44,431 bases of DNA from a virus. Below the pieces are notes generated by a model. It worked only from the letters and a program-made list of their open reading frames with translations. It had not been told where the DNA came from and did not search any database. The stretch lies in IMG/VR virus record IMGVR_UViG_3300022538_000096, positions 1-44,431 of that record, one strand, 5' to 3'. Below, piece after piece: positions 23,178-31,331 of the stretch. The position numbers and the translations under genes were made by a program. Each line of letters opens with the position of its first letter. The stretch's first letter is position 1.

Positions 23178-24032
23178 ATGAGTAATTTTCCATTTACTGT
23201 TCCATTAAGTCCCAGAGAGGTAATCTCAACAACTACTAACCAACGTGCCCCCCTTGGGACTAGGGGAGCTACTGCCGATGGCAGAATATACCGCTACGCA
23301 AAAGCTGGCGCAGCAATAGAAATTGCACACACGGTCAATTCACCAATCACTACTACAGCGTGGGGCAACGCCACTGGTGCTGCCCTGTCTACCGAGAGCA
23401 TTTCACCCACAGACGGAGCTACTGCTGTCCCAATCACCGCACGTACCCTTCGCCTGACTTCCACTTACGGGGCTACGAAGACCCTCACCGCAGACCTCTA
23501 TAAAGACGGGTGGCTCTGGGTAAGTGGTACTGCTACTCAACATGGTGGGCAGGTGCTTAAAATTAAGTCCCACGAAGCAGGAGTGAGTGGCTCTACGGGT
23601 TTGGGGGCAACTGGGGGTAAGTTCGAAGTCGTATTTGAAGATGGCTACTATTTGTCAAAAGCCCTTGATACTGACTGTTGGATTTCTATGTCCAAGAGTG
23701 AGTACGATGGGGTGATTGTCACCGCCATCTCTAATGTGATGGACATACTAGGTGTTCCTAACTGTGACGTTGCTTCTGACTCGTACTTCTGGCTCCAGAC
23801 ATGGGGTATTTGCTCCATAAAGTCAGAGGCGGAGGCTATCACATCAGGCAAAAATATTCTGAATAGTACGCAAACTGCTGGTTGTATTCAAGGTGTTACT
23901 GGCTCTACTGACTACACTGGTACCGGACAGGTGATGGGAGGGCACATAATTGGGACTGTAGCCCAGTCAACGGCGTTGACTGTACTACTAGCCTCCAACT
24001 GCATCCTAGTCAATCTAACCATCTCACCGTAA
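23178..24032 (+). CDS. Capsid decoration or second major structural protein
   Basis: A 284-residue, Thr/Ser/Gly-rich beta protein with few charges. The start (LGTRGATADGRIYRYAKAGA) matches a group of phage structural proteins encoded just after the coat protein. The composition and place favour an outer decoration protein or head fibre. Cys residues occur in the second half. It is a candidate acceptor for the sugar made by the adjacent cassette, but no glycosylation site can be read from sequence. Confidence 0.65.
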   Translation: MSNFPFTVPLSPREVISTTTNQRAPLGTRGATADGRIYRYAKAGAAIEIAHTVNSPITTTAWGNATGAALSTESISPTDGATAVPITARTLRLTSTYGATKTLTADLYKDGWLWVSGTATQHGGQVLKIKSHEAGVSGSTGLGATGGKFEVVFEDGYYLSKALDTDCWISMSKSEYDGVIVTAISNVMDILGVPNCDVASDSYFWLQTWGICSIKSEAEAITSGKNILNSTQTAGCIQGVTGSTDYTGTGQVMGGHIIGTVAQSTALTVLLASNCILVNLTISP

Positions 24033-24046
24033 AATAAATGGTTTTA

Positions 24047-24072
24047 GGGGGATTCGCCATAAGAAATCCCCC
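24047..24072 (+). other. Hairpin at the boundary of head and sugar modules
   Basis: GGGGGATT (24047-24054) pairs with AATCCCCC (24065-24072) around a ten-base loop. It is not followed by a T-run on either strand, so it is not a normal terminator. It may protect or process the late mRNA between the abundant capsid genes and the sugar genes. Confidence 0.5.
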
Positions 24073-24087
24073 AAATGAAAGGAAGAT

Positions 24088-24555
24088 ATGATTACATTAA
24101 GAGAAGCCACTTCTTCAGACTTATCCCTGATGTTCAAGTGGCGAAACGACCCAGAAATCTATCAGGGATTTTATCAACAAACAGAACCTTTACAATGGGA
24201 AGAACACGAAAACTGGTGGGCATCCAGACCCCCTTCATGGGAGACTTCTATTATAATGCTTGGTGAAGAACCGATAGGAGTTGTCAATATAGGTCAGATG
24301 GAACACTGGAGTCCTGAGATTGGCTATTACTTGGGTAGTTCTGAATACTTCGGCAAAGGTTACATGAAGGAAGCACTCTTACAGACCTTTGATTACCTGA
24401 AGGAAAGAGGTTACGATTACTGCCATACCACTATCAAGATAGAGAATGAACGAAGCTCTGGTTTAGCGTGGAGACTTGGTTTCACTATGCTAGGTGGTGC
24501 TAGGGAGGAGGAGGTATGGTTAACGAAAGACCTGAGACAGACCTGCCTGATTTAG
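24088..24555 (+). CDS. GNAT acetyltransferase, RimL/PseH-like
   Basis: A 155-residue acetyl-CoA-dependent N-acetyltransferase. MITLREATSSDLSLMFKWRN is the normal start of the RimJ/RimL group and YFGKGYMKEAL (about 88-98) forms the acetyl-CoA loop. PseH-type members of this group acetylate the 4-amino group of the UDP-sugar made by PseB/PseC. The neighbouring dehydratase, aminotransferase and nonulosonate synthase make that role likely. AAAGGAAG upstream; overlaps the next gene by 40 bases. Confidence 0.8.
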   Translation: MITLREATSSDLSLMFKWRNDPEIYQGFYQQTEPLQWEEHENWWASRPPSWETSIIMLGEEPIGVVNIGQMEHWSPEIGYYLGSSEYFGKGYMKEALLQTFDYLKERGYDYCHTTIKIENERSSGLAWRLGFTMLGGAREEEVWLTKDLRQTCLI

Positions 24556-25361
24556 ATTTAAGTGGGCTAGAAGAAGCAAAGGACAGACAACTAGGCTCTA
24601 TTGATGAAGAGATAGAATCAATGCTTGAGAGGGTAAGTAAATTAGACTTCCCTAAAGATGAATTAACAATCTGTGCTATGGGGAATACGAGAAAGTTCTG
24701 TCCATTTGATACGGAAACATGGGCTGTGAACATGGGGTACTACCAGATATTCCAGATATACGGTCACTTTGAAAAGACATTTCTAACACACACACAAGTC
24801 CACGATGTTCACGGTAGGGGGGCTTTTAACTGGGGTGATTTCAACAAGCTAGCCGAGGCTGGCATTGAGGTTTACAACACTCACAAAGTCAAGGGACTTA
24901 ATTCCACGCTGTACCCGTTTAAGAGAATTTCCAAGAAGTTCAACACTGAATACTTCTCAAATACAATCTCGTACATGATAGCACTTGCCATAGACATGGG
25001 TTACAAGAAGATAAACTTCTATGGGTGTGACATGATGACTACATCGGAGTACGCTTGGGAGAAGGGGGGATTGGAATACTGGCTGGGCAGATGTCATGGT
25101 ATGGGAATAGAGACTTTTGTAGCAGAAGGCTCCTCACTCTTAAAGACTATTACTGGGAAACCTTATGGTGTTAAGTATTTCAAGCTGAAGGATATTGACC
25201 CTACTGGTTCTATAAGAAGACAAGTAAAAAAATACACCCCTAAAAGCACTTCCACGGGTTATATGTTTGAAGACCCTATAAGACCCCCTGACCCCGAACC
25301 TACAAAGTGGTCTCAGGCGGTATCATTAGGAAGGCGAACAGGTGAATACATTGACGGGTAG
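24516..25361 (+). CDS. Maf/DUF115-like protein, possible glycosyltransferase
   Basis: A 281-residue protein. An acidic coiled N-terminus (to about 45) precedes a Rossmann-like domain with LTICAMGNTRKF, then SNTISYMIALAIDMGYKKIN-FYGCDM and an EYWLGR segment. These features recall the Maf/DUF115 family, whose motility-associated members transfer nonulosonic acids to flagellin, and a related phage group of unknown activity. If the relation holds, this is the step that attaches the sugar made by the cassette. GAGGAGGAGG upstream. Family assignment is uncertain. Confidence 0.5.
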   Translation: MVNERPETDLPDLDLSGLEEAKDRQLGSIDEEIESMLERVSKLDFPKDELTICAMGNTRKFCPFDTETWAVNMGYYQIFQIYGHFEKTFLTHTQVHDVHGRGAFNWGDFNKLAEAGIEVYNTHKVKGLNSTLYPFKRISKKFNTEYFSNTISYMIALAIDMGYKKINFYGCDMMTTSEYAWEKGGLEYWLGRCHGMGIETFVAEGSSLLKTITGKPYGVKYFKLKDIDPTGSIRRQVKKYTPKSTSTGYMFEDPIRPPDPEPTKWSQAVSLGRRTGEYIDG

Positions 25362-26154
25362 CGTTTTAATCACTGGCGGTGCTGGCTTTCTCGGTAGGGG
25401 TATAGCCAAGCGTCTCTTGGAGGAAGATTTAGAATCAATCAGAATCCTAGACCACAGTGAATACTTACTGTGGGAGATGGATACGCAATTTAACAATAGA
25501 ATATTCCGCTATTTCCTGGGTGACGTGAGAGACAGAGATAGACTAAACAGGGCTACGGACGGGGTGGATTGTGTGATACACTGTGCTGCTATAAAACATG
25601 TACCTATTGCCGAATATAACCCTATTGAGGCCGTGAACACAAACATTAACGGTTCAATTAACGTAATAGAAGCCTCTATAGAAAAAAGGGTTAAAAAGGT
25701 ACTTGCTATCAGTTCGGATAAATCAGTTCACCCTATAAATATCTACGGGGCTACGAAACTCTGCATGGAGAAACTAGTCATTCATTCCAACGTCTACGGT
25801 CTTACGAAATTCAGTTGTGTCAGAATGGGCAATATAGAAGGTTCAAGTGGGAGCGTGATTGAACTCTGGAGAAAACAAAGGATGAACGGAGAACCTGTCA
25901 CTGTTACAGAGAAGGATATGTCCCGTTACTGGATAGACCTTGACAAAGCCTCAGACTTCGTGGTAAACTCTCTAAAGAGGATGGAGGGTGGGGAAATCTT
26001 CATACCCTTAATGCCCAAACAAACACTGGAAGAACTGACTAAAATGGACGATGTTAAGATAATAGGCAAACGAAAAGGGGAGAAGAAGCACGAAGAACTA
26101 ATAGCCGAGGGTGAGGAAGTGGAGAGGCTTGAGGACTGTATGGTGATAAGATGA
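25342..26154 (+). CDS. NAD(P)-dependent sugar-nucleotide dehydratase, PseB/CapD-like
   Basis: A 270-residue extended SDR enzyme: nucleotide loop TGGAGFLG (11-18), AAIKHVPIAEYNP (82-94) characteristic of UDP-GlcNAc 4,6-dehydratases, SSDK (124-127) and YGATK (135-139) with the catalytic Tyr and Lys. PseB-type enzymes oxidise, dehydrate and epimerise UDP-GlcNAc as the first step to pseudaminic acid. GTG 25342 (AGGAAGG upstream) is used; TTG 25351 is possible. The C-terminus is shorter than usual for the family (about 330), so the substrate cap may be reduced. Confidence 0.85.
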   Translation: MNTLTGSVLITGGAGFLGRGIAKRLLEEDLESIRILDHSEYLLWEMDTQFNNRIFRYFLGDVRDRDRLNRATDGVDCVIHCAAIKHVPIAEYNPIEAVNTNINGSINVIEASIEKRVKKVLAISSDKSVHPINIYGATKLCMEKLVIHSNVYGLTKFSCVRMGNIEGSSGSVIELWRKQRMNGEPVTVTEKDMSRYWIDLDKASDFVVNSLKRMEGGEIFIPLMPKQTLEELTKMDDVKIIGKRKGEKKHEELIAEGEEVERLEDCMVIR

Positions 26155-26315
26155 ATGATGATAATATATGGTTATGGTGTAAACCCCCTTATTTCCCTAA
26201 GACTTGGTGGGGTAAATTATGGAAGGCTATAAAAGATGAACCACCTATAGAATGGGAGCATACAGAAACCCCTCAACCACCTACTATTTACTCTCCTAGT
26301 AAGACTGGATATTAA
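26151..26315 (+). CDS. Small Trp/Pro-rich protein
   Basis: A 54-residue protein (WLWCKPPYFPKTWWGKLW, then an acidic/Pro tail). It begins in an ATGA overlap with the dehydratase gene and ends three bases before the synthase gene. The aromatic amphipathic stretch might touch a membrane or a partner enzyme. Function unknown. Confidence 0.6.
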   Translation: MNDDNIWLWCKPPYFPKTWWGKLWKAIKDEPPIEWEHTETPQPPTIYSPSKTGY

Positions 26316-26317
26316 TA

Positions 26318-26965
26318 ATGATAATTTCTGAAATCGGACAAAACTTTCTAGGCTCAATGGACTTAGCACGTACCCTTATTCAGTTAAGTAAAAAGGGTGG
26401 CGCTGACCTAGCCAAGTTTCAACTATATGACCAAGACAAACTCTACAAAGACGATACACCCAACGTGGAACTATCCTTTAAGAACGCCAAGATGCTCTTC
26501 GACTACGGTAAAGAGATAGGTATGGAGGTATTCTTCTCAGTATTTAATGTAGAAAAGGTTAAGTGGTGTGAAGAGATAGGGGTTAAGAGATATAAGATTG
26601 CCTCTCGTATGCGTGATATTGATGTTTTAAGAGAGGTGGAACATACAAGTAAGCCAACAATAATTTCAGTTGACCCCAATTTGAGTAGTGCTAGAAACTT
26701 TGATGGCATACAATTATTTTGTTTAAGTGAATACCCTGCTAGTGTTAGCTTGAAATATATAGATTTCCCCTATGGCTGGCAAGGGTTTAGTGACCACACC
26801 ATAGGATTAGACTGCGCCAAGATAGCCCTAGCGAGGGGGGCTGAGATAATAGAAAAACACTTCTGTATCAACCACTCTACAGGGGTAGACGCTGAATGGT
26901 CTATGGACTATGACGAACTTGTAGAGTTGAAAAGATGGGAGACACTGTGCGAATCGGTATTATAA
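26318..26965 (+). CDS. Nonulosonic acid synthase, NeuB/PseI/LegI-like, short form
   Basis: A 215-residue TIM-barrel enzyme that condenses phosphoenolpyruvate with a six-carbon amino sugar. Catalytic features of the family are present: SEIGQN (E5), AKFQ (K33), YKIASR (K93), EYPAS (138-142), FSDHTIGL (H160) and IEKHF (K180, H181). The usual GQNH is GQNF here. Family members are about 340 residues and end in a SAF (antifreeze-like) domain that closes over the partner's active site; that domain is absent. The gene overlaps the next by 31 bases and no SAF fragment lies nearby. Confidence 0.85.
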   Translation: MIISEIGQNFLGSMDLARTLIQLSKKGGADLAKFQLYDQDKLYKDDTPNVELSFKNAKMLFDYGKEIGMEVFFSVFNVEKVKWCEEIGVKRYKIASRMRDIDVLREVEHTSKPTIISVDPNLSSARNFDGIQLFCLSEYPASVSLKYIDFPYGWQGFSDHTIGLDCAKIALARGAEIIEKHFCINHSTGVDAEWSMDYDELVELKRWETLCESVL

Positions 26966-27519
26966 CTTCACGCTGGCAATCTAAAAGACTCCCAGGCAAA
27001 GCCCTTTTAAAGATACAAGGCAAGCCCTTACTACAACATATAGTGGACAGGGCTAGGGGGAGTACACTAGATGATGTGGTTGTTGCTACAACGTTAAGTT
27101 CCTACTCAATCATTAAATACTGCATGGATAATCAAATCAATTACTACGCTTATCAGAATGATGAGAACGTACTGGGGAGACTTTTGGAAACTGCCCACTC
27201 TTACAAAGCTGATACGATAGTTTACTTATGGGGAGATTGTCCTTTCATAGACCCTGTTAAGATTGATAAAGGGTTAGAATACTTTGAATACGACCCGTTC
27301 TACTTCTTTGACATGTCACAACCTATGGCGATTATGAAGACTTCTCTATTAGAAGAACTCTCTCAAACTCACCTCTCCAAGCACAAGAAAGAGTATATCC
27401 ACGACCATATAATGAAGAATATATGGAGACCGAAAGTGGAAATAAATTCGAAAGAAGACTTGGTGAAAGCTAATGAAATTGAAAGACAAATTAGGCAAGA
27501 AGAAGGAACTGTACTTTAA
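26935..27519 (+). CDS. CMP-sugar cytidylyltransferase, NeuA/PseF/SpsF-like
   Basis: A 194-residue nucleotidyltransferase. IITSRWQSKRLPGKAL (9-24) is the CTP-binding signature (R-x-x-S-x-R-L-P-G-K), followed by GKPLLQHIVDRA and, later, GDCPFIDP for metal and sugar. These enzymes activate nonulosonic acids as CMP-sugars, which fits the preceding synthase. Somewhat short; closest in look to the SpsF branch. Confidence 0.82.
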   Translation: MGDTVRIGIITSRWQSKRLPGKALLKIQGKPLLQHIVDRARGSTLDDVVVATTLSSYSIIKYCMDNQINYYAYQNDENVLGRLLETAHSYKADTIVYLWGDCPFIDPVKIDKGLEYFEYDPFYFFDMSQPMAIMKTSLLEELSQTHLSKHKKEYIHDHIMKNIWRPKVEINSKEDLVKANEIERQIRQEEGTVL

Positions 27520-27841
27520 CAAACAAAGGCTGAGAATCCCAATCCGCATTTATGAGGCAATGGATAATGGGCTGGTGGGGTATAAAGTTAAAATAGGTGA
27601 TGAATGGTCTTATCTTTGTATCTGTTTTATGTGTGGGACGAAATTTGTGATACAGTGCCAACCCAATGATGCCCAAACACAAAGGTGGTCTCTGTTGGGG
27701 ACAAAATGCCCATTATGTGAGTGGCCCATAAGGGATGGTGTCCCTGACGGTGCTTTTAAGGTAATGGGTGAAATCGCAAAAGCAAATAAATTCTTAGCTG
27801 AAAATACGCCGAGACTATTTGGTGGGTTGTTTAGAAAATGA
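27473..27841 (+). CDS. Zinc-binding protein in the sugar cassette
   Basis: A 122-residue basic protein with CICFMC (near 49-54) and CPLC (near 79-82), a four-Cys zinc site, and a helical C-terminus (MGEIAKANKFLAENTPRLFGGLF). It overlaps the cytidylyltransferase by 47 bases; a later start such as ATG 27560 is possible. No enzymatic motif. Its place suggests a helper of the cassette or a small tail/virion factor. Confidence 0.6.
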   Translation: MKLKDKLGKKKELYFNKQRLRIPIRIYEAMDNGLVGYKVKIGDEWSYLCICFMCGTKFVIQCQPNDAQTQRWSLLGTKCPLCEWPIRDGVPDGAFKVMGEIAKANKFLAENTPRLFGGLFRK

Positions 27842-28980
27842 ACTACTGCAAGAGATGCGTTCAGCCTGATACCCGCCCAAATATTGAGTTCAAGGATGGT
27901 GTATGCGGTGCCTGTCTCTACGAAGACGAGAAGAAGAAGATTGATTGGGTAGAGCGTGAGAAAGAGTTAAGCGATGTTGTTTTAATAACTAAGGGTTTAG
28001 TCGAACATCATAATTACTATAGGGTTGAAACTAATTCTAATTTTGAATACTATTATGATTGTGTTCTAGGTGTGAGTGGAGGTAAAGATTCCACCTATTG
28101 TGCCATTTATGCCAGAGATAATCTGGATTTACACTGTCTGTTGGTCAACAGTGAACCTGAAGGCATCACCGAACTAGGAAGATATAACATTGAGAATCTA
28201 ATCAATCTAGGCTTTGATTGTATTAAACTCAGACCCAATCCTAAAGTAATGAAGTTCTTAATGAAGAGGGATTTCTACAAGTCCCTTAATCCTGTCAAGA
28301 TTACTGAGTTTTCTTTATGGTCTTCAGCTTATATAATTGCCGATATGCTTAACATACCATTGATTATACAGGGGGAGAACCCTGCCCTTACATTAGGGGT
28401 TACAAAGGGACTCCCGCCCAACTCAGACGCTCTCAATGCCGATAGGCAGAATACCCTGGCCGATGGGTGGAGACAATATATAGACCCCGCCGATGAAAAG
28501 GACTTATTCTTATTCCACTATGATAAGGAATCTCTTAAAAAGAAATCAACGGCTATATGGTTACAATACTACGCTAAAGAGTGGTCTCCGAGACATAATG
28601 CTGAATTCGCCCAAAAATATGGTCTAAAGTGGAGAGAGGATTTTAACCCAGAAGACATAGGTACTTACGTACCCTGGGCACAATTAGATTCTGACTTAGT
28701 ACCTGTAAATCAGATGTTCAAGTATTATAAATTCGGGTTTGGTCAGTGTACTGACTATGCGTGTTATGATATACGTGAAGGCACTTTAACAAGAGAAGAA
28801 GGTTTTGAATTAGTGGAGAAGTATGACGGTAAATGTGGTGCTTGGTATATTGAGAAGTTCTGTAAGTATATAGGAATTACAGAAACAGAGATGTGGAATG
28901 TAGTGGGAAAATTTGTTAATAAAGACTTATTCCACAGGGAGAACGGAAGATGGCAAAAGAGCTTCAAATTACCGAGATAA
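27838..28980 (+). CDS. N-acetyl sugar amidotransferase, WbpG/PseA-like
   Basis: A 380-residue ATP-dependent amidotransferase. It starts MNYCKRCVQPDTRPNIEF with a Cys-zinc knuckle (C4, C7, C23, C26) typical of the family, followed by the PP-loop SGGKDS (80-85) that binds ATP. Relatives convert an N-acetyl group into an acetamidino group on O-antigen sugars (WbpG) or on flagellar pseudaminic acid (PseA), using ammonia from a glutaminase partner. No glutaminase (HisH-like) gene is in the cassette, so it may use free ammonia or a host partner. ATGA overlap upstream. Confidence 0.85.
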   Translation: MNYCKRCVQPDTRPNIEFKDGVCGACLYEDEKKKIDWVEREKELSDVVLITKGLVEHHNYYRVETNSNFEYYYDCVLGVSGGKDSTYCAIYARDNLDLHCLLVNSEPEGITELGRYNIENLINLGFDCIKLRPNPKVMKFLMKRDFYKSLNPVKITEFSLWSSAYIIADMLNIPLIIQGENPALTLGVTKGLPPNSDALNADRQNTLADGWRQYIDPADEKDLFLFHYDKESLKKKSTAIWLQYYAKEWSPRHNAEFAQKYGLKWREDFNPEDIGTYVPWAQLDSDLVPVNQMFKYYKFGFGQCTDYACYDIREGTLTREEGFELVEKYDGKCGAWYIEKFCKYIGITETEMWNVVGKFVNKDLFHRENGRWQKSFKLPR

Positions 28981-29282
28981 AGGATAATGGCGGTTATGAG
29001 CATATTTTTGTGGGCACTGTAGGACATGACGTTATCGGAAGGTCTGCCTTATACATTGATAAGAATGAGGCGGAGTTAAGGGTTCATATAATCCCTGAAT
29101 ATCAAGGTTTGGGTTATGGGCAAGAATTGGTAACCCACGCTGTAGCGGAGGGGTTAAAGTATCTTGATAGAATATGGTTAGGCTTTGAAGAAGGTAATGA
29201 GGGAGCCAGGAAGATATACGAAGGTCTTGGCTTTAAATACACTACACACAGGATGGAGATATGTACCGAGTTGGAATTATAG
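28950..29282 (+). CDS. Second GNAT acetyltransferase
   Basis: A 110-residue GNAT domain with PEYQGLGYGQELV (49-61), the acetyl-CoA pyrophosphate loop, and a C-terminal EGARKIYEGLGF helix-strand typical of the fold. It may acetylate a second amino group of the sugar or another acceptor. GGAAG lies upstream; both ends overlap the neighbours. Confidence 0.78.
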   Translation: MAKELQITEIKDNGGYEHIFVGTVGHDVIGRSALYIDKNEAELRVHIIPEYQGLGYGQELVTHAVAEGLKYLDRIWLGFEEGNEGARKIYEGLGFKYTTHRMEICTELEL

Positions 29283-29935
29283 GTCTGGGCAGGATAGCTT
29301 GCGAACTTCCAGACAATCATTATCTCGCATATCATAATAACCCTGAAACCGCCTTGCTTTGTTTATGCGATAATAAGAAGGATTTAATATCTGAATGGGG
29401 TAAATGGAATCTATCTTTATGGAATGATTATTTAGGGATGGTAAAAAAGTGGAGTTTGGATATAGTTTCTGTCTGCACCCCACCTGAAACCCATAGAGAG
29501 ATTGTGTGTAATATAGCACCCTATGTTAAAGCTATTTACTGCGAGAAGCCCATAGCCGAGACTTTGGGAGACGCTGATGAGATGATAAGGATTTGTCATG
29601 AAAATAATGTCATCTTACAGATAAATCACCAACGGAACTTTCTCCCTGTAGATGTTTACTTTTCAAGGGGATGTTTGAACACAGGGACTCATATGTACGC
29701 CTTAATAGACCACTTTTTGAAGAACGACACAAAGGTTAACATACACTATATAGAGGGGGATGAACACGTTTTCCAATTGGAACTGGCTCACAATGGGGAA
29801 ATGATGATACCCTTGGGGGTGGAACACTTGGTGGATTGTATTAAGAATAAGAGAGAATCTATTGTATCAGGCGAGAAGGGATATGAGGCTTTAAAAATGT
29901 CACTTTACCTCAAAGAAAAAATGGGGTATCCTTGA
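29261..29935 (+). CDS. Gfo/Idh/MocA-family oxidoreductase, short form
   Basis: A 224-residue NAD(P)-dependent sugar oxidoreductase. YRVGIIGLGRIA is the Rossmann loop (2-13), VSVCTPPETH (69-78) and YCEKPIAETL (93-102) the family signatures including the EKP catalytic Lys. The substrate domain is about 100 residues shorter than usual, yet keeps a GTHMYALIDHF segment that corresponds to the metal/substrate helix. Members in glycan clusters oxidise or reduce UDP- or free sugars before amination. The stop overlaps the next start. Confidence 0.8.
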   Translation: MYRVGIIGLGRIACELPDNHYLAYHNNPETALLCLCDNKKDLISEWGKWNLSLWNDYLGMVKKWSLDIVSVCTPPETHREIVCNIAPYVKAIYCEKPIAETLGDADEMIRICHENNVILQINHQRNFLPVDVYFSRGCLNTGTHMYALIDHFLKNDTKVNIHYIEGDEHVFQLELAHNGEMMIPLGVEHLVDCIKNKRESIVSGEKGYEALKMSLYLKEKMGYP

Positions 29936-31017
29936 AGCATCCATACATAAACGAAAAGACTATTGGAGAGGTCTCCGAAATTCTAAGAAGCGGAGACCTC
30001 TCCTTATATAGAGGGTCTCCCGCAGGACATGACGGAGGATATTGGGTACAGAAACTAGAAGAGTTAATCCGAGAGACTTTTAATGTAAAGTACGCAGTAG
30101 TCATGAATTCAGCCACGGCTTGTCTACATTCTGCTTTATTGGCCCTAGGCATAGGCGAGGAGGATGAAGTTATTGTTTCGCCTTATTCGTTTGTTAGTTC
30201 TGCTTCTTGTACTCTCATGGTGGGTGCTACGCCTGTGTTTTGTGATATTGAAGACGAGACATTCTGTGTAGATGTTGATAAACTTGAGATTACGAACAGT
30301 TCAAATTTCAGGGCAATCATCCCTGTAGATTTGTGTGGGCATCCAGCGGACTATGATAAGATTAAAAAATTAAACATACCAATCATACAAGACTCTGCTC
30401 AAGCAATAGGAGGGAAATATAAAGGTCAATTTTGTGGGCTTCAAGGTGACTGCGGGATATACAGCTTCAATCAAAGCAAGCAGGTATCCTCTGGCGAGGG
30501 TGGGGCTTTAGTCACCAATAATAATGAAATCTATTTAAAAGCCAGGGCAATTAGAAACCACGCCGAAGTATCCATGCCTGAGTTAAATTTAGTCGGGTAT
30601 AACTACAGATTAAATGAAGTGGAAGCGTGTATAGTTTACAATCAATTATTAGACCTTGAGAACAATATAGGAACACGCCGAGAGTTATGCCAGTACATGT
30701 CCAGCAAACTGAGTGATATTGAGGGCATCATCCCACCGATAGACAAGGAATACCATTCATACTATACATATGCTGTTAAATGGGAACGGGAAGGCTCTAG
30801 AGATAAATTTCAAAAGAAGATGATAGATAAAGGTCTTTACTTTGGGATGGGCTACGTGAAACCTTTATACAGATTATCCATATTTAACAGTGATATAAGA
30901 CTCCCTGTAGTAGAAAGAATGTACGAGACTATAATGGTTACAGACCAGTTCAGATACCCAATGACTAAAAAAGACTGTGATAGATACTTGGAGGGAATAA
31001 ATGAATGCCTGACATAA
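29932..31017 (+). CDS. DegT/DnrJ/EryC1-type sugar aminotransferase, PseC-like
   Basis: A 361-residue PLP enzyme. It has NSATACLHSALLAL (59-72) for cofactor phosphate, QDSAQAIGG (153-161) with the Asp that binds the PLP nitrogen, and SFNQSKQVSSGEGG (178-191) with the Schiff-base Lys 183. It would add the 4-amino group to the keto-sugar made by the dehydratase at 25342. Start is TTG at 29932, forced by the tight overlap with the previous stop and by the family's usual start (HPYI). Last enzyme of the cassette. Confidence 0.88.
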   Translation: MKHPYINEKTIGEVSEILRSGDLSLYRGSPAGHDGGYWVQKLEELIRETFNVKYAVVMNSATACLHSALLALGIGEEDEVIVSPYSFVSSASCTLMVGATPVFCDIEDETFCVDVDKLEITNSSNFRAIIPVDLCGHPADYDKIKKLNIPIIQDSAQAIGGKYKGQFCGLQGDCGIYSFNQSKQVSSGEGGALVTNNNEIYLKARAIRNHAEVSMPELNLVGYNYRLNEVEACIVYNQLLDLENNIGTRRELCQYMSSKLSDIEGIIPPIDKEYHSYYTYAVKWEREGSRDKFQKKMIDKGLYFGMGYVKPLYRLSIFNSDIRLPVVERMYETIMVTDQFRYPMTKKDCDRYLEGINECLT

Positions 31018-31331
31018 TAGAGAACATACGGACAATGAGTGTCCGGATTAAGAATAAGGAACAACTACCCCTTGGTAATAAATCAAGGGGTAGATTCATT
31101 AAGACGGGCAAAGGGCAACCCGATATTCTCATACCCTCTTACGGGCTTCTTGAAAAAGAGGAAATTGATTATATAGCGGAGGCAAATATTGAGAAAGACA
31201 AGGACAGGGTGAGGAGAACGCCTATGAAAGAAAACTTGGAGAAGGTAACGAAAGCCTTATTAAATGCCCCGCAGGGGGAAAGGAGAAAACTATTGAACGA
31301 AATAAAGGGGGAAAGTAATGCCAGGAGCTAA
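31005..31331 (+). CDS. Hypothetical charged protein
   Basis: A 108-residue Lys/Glu-rich protein (MPDIIENIRTMSVRIKNKEQ...) that overlaps the aminotransferase by 13 bases and the next gene by 14. Helical C-terminus (APQGERRKLLNEIKGE). It marks the return from sugar to structural genes. Function unknown. Confidence 0.65.
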   Translation: MPDIIENIRTMSVRIKNKEQLPLGNKSRGRFIKTGKGQPDILIPSYGLLEKEEIDYIAEANIEKDKDRVRRTPMKENLEKVTKALLNAPQGERRKLLNEIKGESNARS

